DNA from: Chryseobacterium antibioticum
GTDB taxonomy: Bacteria > Bacteroidota > Bacteroidia > Flavobacteriales > Weeksellaceae
Direction: 5' to 3'
Length of the DNA: 64,000 bases
NCBI RefSeq assembly: GCF_012927325.1
Contig: NZ_JABBGI010000002.1
Coordinates: forward strand, 206,506 to 270,505
Positions 27,515 through 37,800 of this stretch are shown piece after piece. The position numbers and the translations under genes were made by a program. The notes under the pieces were generated by a model. The model was not told the origin of the DNA, ran no database searches, and was given only the letters and a program-made list of their open reading frames with translations. Each line of letters opens with the position of its first letter. Position 1 is the stretch's first letter.

Positions 27515-28882
27515 ATGGCCCGTATCTTATATTGGAACATTGAAAAGTTCGGAATCAACAAAATAAATGAACCCAGAGCCAAGCGGAAACGGGATGGAAC
27601 TCTTACGATCCCTCCACCGCAAGCCGGTTACAGAAGAGAAGTTATCCGCACAACACTTATCCAGAATACCCCTGATATTTTTGTGGTGGTAGAAACATCT
27701 ACGGGCACAGGAACTCCCGGCACACTGATCACAGCAGGCGGAGAAACAGGCAGCCTGTTTTTGCTGCAACAGTTAAGGATCTGGTTTCCCGCACCGAATG
27801 ACTGGCGGCTTGTTCCTCCACTCAGGTTAGGACAAGGCAATGTGCAGGAAGGTATTTCCGTATTTTATAACCATGCCAATGTACAGTTCACAGGTCCATG
27901 GGGCTGGCAGGGTGGAGCTAATCCTTCTGATTCAGTGGCTAATATTGGGCCCGGAAATCTTGTTAATTACGGAATTAATTGGGCAGGTGCTCTTCCTTTG
28001 GGTAATGCACCCGGCGGAGGAAACCTGATCAATCCTGGAATACCCTATTGCCATCTGGCGGGCCAATGGCAGTTCCGCGGACCTGTGTCAGGCGGTGTAG
28101 CACCGGTACTGGATTTCCCCAATGCTTTTAACAGAACCCCTTTTTTAACGACATTCTGGGAACCGGCAAACGGAGGAAGGACCATCAAATTACTATCCTT
28201 CCATGCTTCTCCCAAAAAACAACAGTCGGCAGACGGTACCAACCAGCTTTCCTATATCCAGGAAATGACGACAAACCTTGCCGTCAATGAAGTGGGAGTA
28301 ATAGTCGGAGACTTTAACGTTGATATTTTTAACACCCATTTCCAACCTATTGCTTATGATCGGTTACTGGGTAATTTTCCCGGAGGTGTCGGCTATACAC
28401 GTCAAATTAACCCCACTCCTAATGTATGGCCTGACAAAGGCTATGTATGTACCATGATGAGATCGCACAATAGTGCAAGGCCATGGCAGACCAATGGATA
28501 TCCCGGTTACGAGTATGTGATCCAGGATACTTTTTCGAGTGTGGATAATGTACTGACCCGGTATGGCGGAGGAACAGCCGTTGGCCCCGCTACGAATATC
28601 ACCATTGTGAACAGGGTAACCGGTACGACGTACAACCGGGATGCACCGCCAATAGTTGGCGCACCACCCGGAAGCCTGGTATACAACTCTGCGATGGCTT
28701 TGAATGCAGGAATGCCTGCGGCAGGCCTACCTTCCGCTTTAGCACTTCCACCGGCAGGTCCTGCGGGGCATGGCGGTTATGTTAGAGGCAATATAGGTGC
28801 TATGACCACTTTTGTTGGCTGGAACAATTACCGAAGGGTCAGAAGTACAAGTGATCATATGGGATTAATTGTAGACGTTTAA
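27515..28882 (+). CDS. Endonuclease/exonuclease/phosphatase (EEP) superfamily enzyme of the giant-gene cluster
   Basis: A metal-dependent phosphodiesterase or phosphatase of the DNase I-like fold; substrates in the superfamily include DNA, RNA, phosphoinositides and sphingomyelin. All core positions are present in the 455 residues: N8 and E10 (YWNIEKFG), E60 (VVVETST), H230 (LSFHASPKK), D266 and N268 (VGDFNVD), and D447 and H448 (TSDHMGLIV). The protein has long Pro/Gly-rich insertions (about 140-190 and 370-430) and no signal peptide. Its place between two giant structural-looking proteins suggests it works with them, possibly as their enzymatic payload; that is inference. Confidence 0.85.
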   Translation: MARILYWNIEKFGINKINEPRAKRKRDGTLTIPPPQAGYRREVIRTTLIQNTPDIFVVVETSTGTGTPGTLITAGGETGSLFLLQQLRIWFPAPNDWRLVPPLRLGQGNVQEGISVFYNHANVQFTGPWGWQGGANPSDSVANIGPGNLVNYGINWAGALPLGNAPGGGNLINPGIPYCHLAGQWQFRGPVSGGVAPVLDFPNAFNRTPFLTTFWEPANGGRTIKLLSFHASPKKQQSADGTNQLSYIQEMTTNLAVNEVGVIVGDFNVDIFNTHFQPIAYDRLLGNFPGGVGYTRQINPTPNVWPDKGYVCTMMRSHNSARPWQTNGYPGYEYVIQDTFSSVDNVLTRYGGGTAVGPATNITIVNRVTGTTYNRDAPPIVGAPPGSLVYNSAMALNAGMPAAGLPSALALPPAGPAGHGGYVRGNIGAMTTFVGWNNYRRVRSTSDHMGLIVDV

Positions 28883-28899
28883 CCGAATAACATTTTATT

Positions 28900-31800
28900 A
28901 TGAGCTTATCCAAATTAGCTGCTACCTTCAGGAGCCAGGCCGCTGCCAATAATAACAACATTACTATTGATGCAGCATCTTTTACCGATTCGGACCTGAT
29001 CCCTCAGGCTGGGCTGGACGATCTTTTGTCCAAAAGCTACAAGCTGCCTGCTGATTCGTTTCTGTTGATCGACACTTCCGGTACTTCTATACCTGAGCCT
29101 GTCGGGAACACACTAACGATATCCAATGCAACGGCAGCCATACTCAATGTAGAAAAGAGTAATACCTCCGTCACCTTGATCGTTACAGCGAATGATGCGG
29201 ATGAAGTTCAGTTTACCATACAGATCAATCTCTCCAACTGGATATTTGCCACCAGTTGGCCATATATGACAGGAGGTGTATTCGATAATCTTCCTTATAC
29301 CTCGCCTTCCTTTGTTTTCAGTACTCAGGAAGTACCTGCTTTCAAATGGCAGCAAAAAAATATTTCTTTAACAGAAGGACAGAACTTTGCAGCGCTTATT
29401 ACACTGACCAAATGGCTGCAGCCTGTCGTGAATTTCTTTACTTCTTGGACCTCATCCACACAACTGGCTCTTGTGGGAAGTATAGATCCTTCGCAGGTCA
29501 ACAACGAAGATATCGTTTATCCTGATCTGGATCTTTTTGTCAATGTAGATGCCACCCTGATATCCTTGGGATTTCTGAAAGTCAGCAACCCTGGTATTGG
29601 GTTTCAGATCAAAACAGAAGAAGAAATAATTCCCACAGAACCGGAAGATGAAGGAGATGCATTGCGCCTTGAGTACGAAACGGATGATGGGTTAATGCCA
29701 ACGGCAGGTGAGACGGAAAAAGTACAGACGCCTATACTCTACTTCCAGCTGTTACTGGCGGCTGGCGATGCTATTGTATTGAATTTCAGTGCAGCTGTTG
29801 AATCAGGATCCTCTTCCTTCCTGTTGAATGTAGCTTCCGAACCGGACAAACCACTTACCCCGCTCAGTTTATTTGGACTGATGGCCGGGCAGAACTGGTT
29901 TCAGACCATACCACCTACTTTACAGCAATATCTCAACAGTATTGCTTTCAAAGGATTTAATACCTCTCTGGATTTCAGCAACGGGCTGAGTATAACCAGC
30001 GTATCAGCATATATAGGATCGAATGGTGCATGGACGCTTTTCGATAATTTTGTTATTGAGCAATTCGATGTGAACTGGGTCATCATTGGTCCGGGTACCA
30101 CGAATGCACAAAGTTTATATTTCAGCGCCAGAGTCAACTTCTTCCCCACTATATTTGTGGGAGGTTTTGATGTGGAAATCACTTCAGATCTTACGCTTTC
30201 TGCTGCCTTTACCGGATCGGTTACGTTTAACAATTTATTATCAGCCATTACGGCGGGAGCTATTAACATTCCTGAAAATTTATTGCTGGTTGAATTTACC
30301 GCTTTCGGTATCAATATGGATATCAACAGCAAGTATTATGAGTTTTATGCCAATGCCAATATTGACATCAATTTCATCACCAATGTTTCGGTAACTGATG
30401 GCACCCTAAGACTGACTTCTTCTTCACCCGCAAGCGGCACCGGCCCAAGTATATTTACAGCCCAGGTATCAGGATTATTTGCCATTGGCAGCCTGCAGCT
30501 CAATACGGATGTGAATTATAATTCATCTGACGGTTGGGACTTAAGTCTTGCAATGCCCGAAGGCCGTAATTTAAATCTGGGTGAACTCATTAAGCAATTA
30601 TTCCAGACCATCAGTCTGCCTACCAGCTTCCTTCCCGACAGCTTAAATATTACACAATTCTCGCTGAATGCCACCATTCCAAACGGAACAGGAAAAAGCA
30701 GTTATGAAGTAAAAGGAGGACTGCAATGGATATTTAATTTCCCGATTATCGATCAGAAAATCAATATCATCGCCAATCTCTGGCTGAAATATGAAGCTGC
30801 AAGCAATGATTCTGCCACCGGCAAATACTCCGGCGGTGTATTAGGTAGTGTAACCCTGGACTACTTCAATGCCACCGTTGGCATCAGCTATAATTTCTCC
30901 GAAAACAACCAGCAGCTCGCTATTACCTGGGAAGGCTTTACCGCCATGTATGATATAAGCGGACAAAGCCGTACCATTGTTTTCTCTATTAAGAACTGGA
31001 CCCTGGGCGGATTGATCACTTCTTTCATGAAGATGCTGTTCAACCCAACATTTGAGCTCGATGCACCATGGGATATACTTAATAAAATAAGTCTGGACGG
31101 TTTCTCGGTGACTTACAACCTCGATACCAAAGACATTAAGGTGACCTACAAACTGCCTAAAACGCTTAACCTCATATTCATCAATATTAACGGCATCAAC
31201 CTTACCAAAACCGAAAAAGGGGTATTCATCACCTTCGACGGTAATTCCGTGGTGCCTTCTATCAACGACAGTAACCTGTTCAAACCTTCCACCGGCGGAC
31301 AGGACATTCAGAAAATGCCGGAAGTACCAGGACAAGGCAACCAGTATTTCGACCTACGTCTGCTCGCCATGGGTCAGCACGTAGAATTGGTCAATCCTGC
31401 CCAATACAATTCTATCAAAGATGTAACCAAGGCCATGCAGGAAGCCTTTACAGAGCCTAAACCGGGCACAGTGCCTATAGGACCGGGTTCTGGCAATACC
31501 CTGTTGCAGTTCAACGAAGACAGCAACTGGCTGATCGCGACCAATTTTGGGATACTGAATGCAGGCACCAAGGATAAACCGGTATGGACGCTGGATATGC
31601 AGGTCGTGTTTAACGATCCTAACCTGTACGGACTGCGCATCGCCATGGCAGGTGGCAAAGCTAAGATACTCGAAGGGCTCGACTTTGAGATCATGTATAA
31701 AAAGATCTCCGACTCTATCGGTGTCTATCAAATAGATCTTACGCTGCCTAATGCACTACGCTATCTGCAGTTTGGTGCAGTCAATATCACGCTGCCTTCC

Positions 31801-34800
31801 ATTGGTATTGAAATTTACACCAATGGTGATTTCATGGTGGATATTGGTTTCCCTTATAATATGGATTTCTCCCGTTCGTTCACCCTGCAGGCCATTGTGC
31901 CACCGGGTATCCCTGCTATGGGATCAGGAGGTCTATATTTCGGCAAACTCAGCAGCGCCACGACCAATAAAGTCCCTAAAACCAATTACGGAAACTTTAA
32001 TCCGGTGATCGTATTTGGGATCGGTTTGCAGGTAGGTGTGGGCTATAGCGTAAATTACGGTATACTCAATGCCGGTTTCAGCATCACCATGTTTGGTATC
32101 ATTGAAGGGGTGATAGCCGCTTACTATCCTTACAGCGGAGCTCTACAGGAAAGCAATAAAGAACAGGTAGAAACCTCCTATTATTATTATCTGCAAGGTA
32201 CCATCGGAATTATTGGTAAATTATACGGTTCTATAGACTTCGGGATCATATCAGCCAGTGTTAATATTACCGTCATGGTGTATGCACAGGCTACTTTTGA
32301 AGCCTATAACAAAATACCACTGGCTATTGTAGCTTCAGTGGATGTCAGGGTTTCTGCTAAACTGAATCTGGGGATCTTCTCCATTACCATTCATTTTACC
32401 TTTACGGCCAAAATACGCTTTGACCTCACCATTGGGACAGACCAGACCGCCAAAGCACCGTGGAATAACAATCTTGGAGCGCCACACGCTGCCGCCCGAT
32501 TATCTGCACCTGCAGCTACTGTACGAATTGCACCAGCCCGCATAGCAACACCGCTTGATGGTGCTATGCCTGTTGAATTTGCAACAATTGATGCATTTGA
32601 AGCAACAGAGGAAATCTGGCCTGATCAAATGGTGATACGACGTTCACCTCATATGCCTATCAACTACTGTTCTGTATTAGCAACAATTTCTGCGGACAGC
32701 CTGCCTACATTGAATCTGTATTTTGTGCCTCATTTAACTATATCAGGACCTGAAAATGGTAACCTGAAAGGCCAGACCGCACAATATGTAGCTACTCTGT
32801 TCACCGATGCACCTGATCCATCAGGTGACGGCAATGGAACTACGACTTCTTTTGAATATTTATGCGCCGATTTCTTCCGTTGGCTGGTACTGAACTATAT
32901 TGATCATACCCCATCACAATCTGCCCGTGCAGAAGTAGATACGGAAGGTATTTCAAAAGCGGATCTCGATGCATTGATCGCTTTTCTGTCCAGTGAAAGC
33001 AATCCTTTCCCTATACCAACCCATGATCTGCTCAACTTCCTGCAAAACAGCTTTCAGGCAGTCAACGTTCAGTTGCTGCAAGACAATCTGACCGCAGCAG
33101 CCATCTTCCCTATGTTCTTTGATCTTGAACTGAAGGTACCTGATATCTCATTGGACATCCAGTTCAATAATTATAATATGGCTACGCAGGAATATCTTTC
33201 CGCAGTGAAAGAATGGTTCAATGAGCTGGCCGTAAAAGTACAGGAAGAAACCGCAACTGCTGCCAGGTTTGCAGTATCCGATCCGCAGCAATGGAGTATG
33301 TCTACCTTTGTTTTTGAAGATTATTTCGTACTCTTAGGTAAGCAGCTGGCAGGCTACGCTTCTGATTCGATGGATAATTTTACCTATCGTCTCAGCAATG
33401 GCAACAGCTTATCCGCTATGGTCAACTGGGCTAATGGTATTAGTGTAGACGGAACGAACAATAAAGTTTATGTACAGGACATCGCTACGGCTAATCAGAC
33501 CCATCCGCTTACCGGCAATAATCCGGTAGTCATAACAGGTGTGATGTATGATATTGCAGATGGCGATACCTTTACTTCTGTGGCGGCTATATATGCCATT
33601 ACAGCAACCATGCTGATCACAGAAAATGCAGCTGTGCCGGGATTATTGGCACCTCAAACACTTACTTATAAAGGCAATTCCTATAATGTACAGGCTACCG
33701 ATACCATCAATGCAGTAGCGGCCGGATTAAAAACAACGGTAAAAGATCTTGCCGCTGATACCAGCTTCCAGAATACGGCAGTCCTCATGACAGGCAGCTG
33801 GCTGATCATTGGAGCCGCTATCTATACTGCTAAGAACGAAGACACCTTTAATGGCATCTGCACGAACGTATACAAAAAACTCGACGTAAGTGCATTACTG
33901 ATGCAAAACCAGATAACTCCAGGATTATTCATTGCCGGTAACAGCTTTGAATACAATACTATCCCATATACTATTGTACCTGGTGATACGCTTACCAGCA
34001 TGGCAGCCGCTATTTCAATAGTAGCAAATGCTACGGTTACCCCTCAGGACCTTGCGAGTGATCTACAGGTACAGGCACTGCAAGTCCAGCCGCTAGGTCA
34101 GGTATTAGTTCAGCCGTTTATCCATACTACTATTACCTTCGGCGATGCAGTTGAGGCCGACACGCTAGATACATTAGCACAGCAATATAATACCACAGCA
34201 GCCCTGCTGGCTAACAATTATGCCAACCAGCAGCAAGACAAATTCTTCTACGACGGCGAAGGATATACCAATGCCAATATTCCTGGTCTGCAATACCTTA
34301 CTGTAGGCAGTATTCTGGAATACTTTACTGATAATAATTCTTATGGACAACTGTCAGGTATGGTATCACGGTATCAATTACATGGTATGCGTCTGCCTAC
34401 TACTCTTCCGGGACTTACCCTTTCGAAAGATTCACCTTGTACGGGTTCCAATTGCGCCCTATATGCGCTGACCGGTCAGGAATTTGACCTGCCTGCTACT
34501 ATACCTGCAGACTTCTCGATACAGCTTATCAACAATTCTTTAAGCTGGCTGCAGTTCAACGGAAAAACAATGAAGGAAGAAGGTGGCAATACACTCGATA
34601 TAACCTTAACGTCTGAAGATCTTAACCAAATCAGTACCCTGCTTACCTACGCACAGGAAACTGGTATACAACCAGATGTACTGGAGCTGACACCTATGCA
34701 GCCTTTCAACCTGCAGGCAGTACAATACACTTTCCAAACTACTACGCAATGGCAGACATCAGGAGCATTGAATTTACCTTACGGATCACCGGGAGACCAA

Positions 34801-37800
34801 AGCAATATATCGCCATTGATCTGGCAGTTCCCTTCCGGTCTGCTCAACCAACTGGCACTGCCTAAAGAGCAAGGTTCAGCGTTCAGCGTTCAGATAGGAC
34901 AGTATGATGCCGCCAAAGGGGTGATGGATTACTGGCCATCTTCTTACTACGGATGGAGTACGATGGTAGATATAGAGCTTAAACTTCTCGATACTGATTC
35001 TACAGCTTCAGTAAATGCTTACAGCTATGAACTTTTGGGGGCAAGTGAAGCAGATGCTACTATTCTGCAAAGACTGTTGCTGGCATTAGATCCAAAATCA
35101 GTCAATAATAACACGGATAAGATCGTTGATATACAATGGCTGTATGAAGGCTCAGACGGATTATTGTCCGTCGGCATGGAGCACATGAAAACATTTATCG
35201 TACAAGCCAACCTCTCTACCGAAACCAATCCTGATACCTCGCTGAAAATGGCAGCAAGAGAGGAAGCTGAAACAGCGCCTACCACAGGTGTACTGAACAG
35301 TATCTACGATTTCATCCGCCTGCTTTGGGAATGCAGCATTACCCGTTCAGGAGGATATTACCTGATGTATAACGAAACTGAAGGCAATACAGGTTTCCCT
35401 TCCAGTGTATTCGGTAAGGGGGATACAGCTAATGTACGTCTGCTTGTAACTTATAGTAGCCAGTACAACAACAAACCAACCGATTATATGACCTGCGCCG
35501 TAACAGGTGATAAGATCGATGCGAGCTCCTGCGTGGTCTATGCACAAAGCGAAATGCAGAAAGGATTGTCATACTATGTTAACAGTCCTGATGATACCAT
35601 CGATAGCATTACGGCCCGCTTCAATATACTGCCTGCCGAGTTGGTAGAGCTGAATAAAAAAGTAGTCCTCAATACAAAAGCAGATGCAACAAACCCTGCA
35701 CAATATCCTGTCCCTGTTATCACCTTTAACGGATTGGTATCCGAAGTAGGAACTAACGGTCCGGGTAATTCATTGAACTCCATCGCGGCGTATTATGAAG
35801 TAGATGCAGCGGCTATTCAACAGCTCAATCCGGGTATCAGCGATTGGAACAACCTTCCGCTTTGGCAGCTCATATTGTTACCTCAGGTACAATATACCAT
35901 CGGCGGTAAAGCAGGTGTTACCTTCGAAACCATTGCTGCCTATTACTTTATAGATATGGCTGCTATGGCCTGGGCTGTAAGGGATGTGGTGAACATCTTT
36001 GTGAATCCGACCACTCTGACCATCAACGATCAGATCCTGCATAAGGTAACTGCCGTACAGCAAGGTACAGCCGGATTCGATCTGAATCGTACGAATCCTA
36101 ACCCTGATCCGGATAAACAACCTAAAGTAACGGATCCGGATTATGCCAAAGTATACCTCAACAATATGTACAATCTGCTCAGCTACCAGGTAGTAGAAAA
36201 CAGCTGGTTTACAGAAAGTATTGTAGGTTTACCTGCAGGACCTGCCAAGCCACAGACACAGGACGATGTGCTGGGTAAAACAGACGACAGCAACGGTGAC
36301 GACGATTTGATATGGTATTACAACCAGGTGGTACCTATTGGCAAGTTCGCTAAACCTAATGCTTTTATGAGCTATCCGGCCGGCTATCCGCAGGAAAATG
36401 ACAACCCTTACCGTGGTATCGGTCATCCGGTGCAGGTACATTTTGATTGGGTAGATTATTATGGCAACGTAACAGTGACCCCATTCAGTGATCCGCAGCT
36501 GGATCCTGCTACACCGGTTAATAATCCTCCTATCCAGACAGGTTATGTGGATGAATTGAAAGGATTAGGTAAATGGCCAAGTGTGGAACTGAGTTATTTA
36601 TTTGACCTTGGCACCGATAATCTGCCGGAACTGAAGCTGGGATTCAACTTCAATACACAACGCTATAACGAATTGCCGGATGTACCGGCAGATCAGCAAC
36701 AGGACTGGAAACAGAATGCCGCCAATGATTTACTGACCTACACCAATGTATATTATCAACTGACCCAGTTAAATCCGGTAGATGGTAAGAATACATTAAC
36801 CGTTACACTCAGCACTTCGCTTACACCCGGCAAGGCCACCGATCTCTCCGGAGACCAGTTCAACCAGTTGCTGCAGTTTGTAAAAGATATTTATACTTAT
36901 TTATCGGCACGCAGCCAGGGAAATCAGGGTACGGCTCCGGTTATGAACCCGCTCACCAGCCCGGTTAATGTAGCAGATATCGATACCCATTCCATATTGC
37001 AGCTCACTGTCAATCTTGATTTTTACCGAGACCTGCAGTATGTGAACACGGACTTTAAAGACAGCACTTTGGTCACCCGTGCTCTTACGCAGGTGAAGCC
37101 GAAAACGATGTCCACAACAGCACAAGACGGCACTGATCCGCAGTACAGCCTGAATGAGTTTGCTGCCTTGTTTGAAGCTGCCTTCTTAAGTGTTGATAAT
37201 TACGAACTGAAGATCGCCATAGGTACGAATGCAGCAACGGCAGGCGGTGTCAATAACCAGGCTGTGTTCGTAGTACGCATGGGCTTAAAATCCGGCCAGG
37301 GTATTTACTGGCAAGTCAACCAGGTGGGTACTTATCAGTTGACGGCTGACTCTATTGCACAGCTTACAACAGATGGCGTACCAGCAGATGTTACCAGTGC
37401 CGTCCATACTTTGGTAGGCACCCTGTATGACAGCAGAGATCTGTTTGATACTGCTTTGCAGCAACAACTGACAGCTGAACAGTTTAATCAATACCGAATC
37501 AATATCTATACATACAGCTTACTGAATGCTGTATTCTATGCGCCTAAGCCATTGGCCACAAGCCTTGTTTCCAAAGGTGGCGTACCCATATGTGATTATC
37601 TAACAGGCCAGGGTCTGGATTGCAGCAAAGGCGAAGTACAGACTTTTACCAGCATAGATATGGATAACTGGGGCGCACAGTCCCTGAATGCCATCGATGT
37701 ATTCCTGAGTGCAGACTACGCGATACCTGCTTTCCTTGTGGATCAGTTGAAATCGGATGAGGAAAAAGCCTGGCTGGAAACACAGGGCATAGATGCCACT

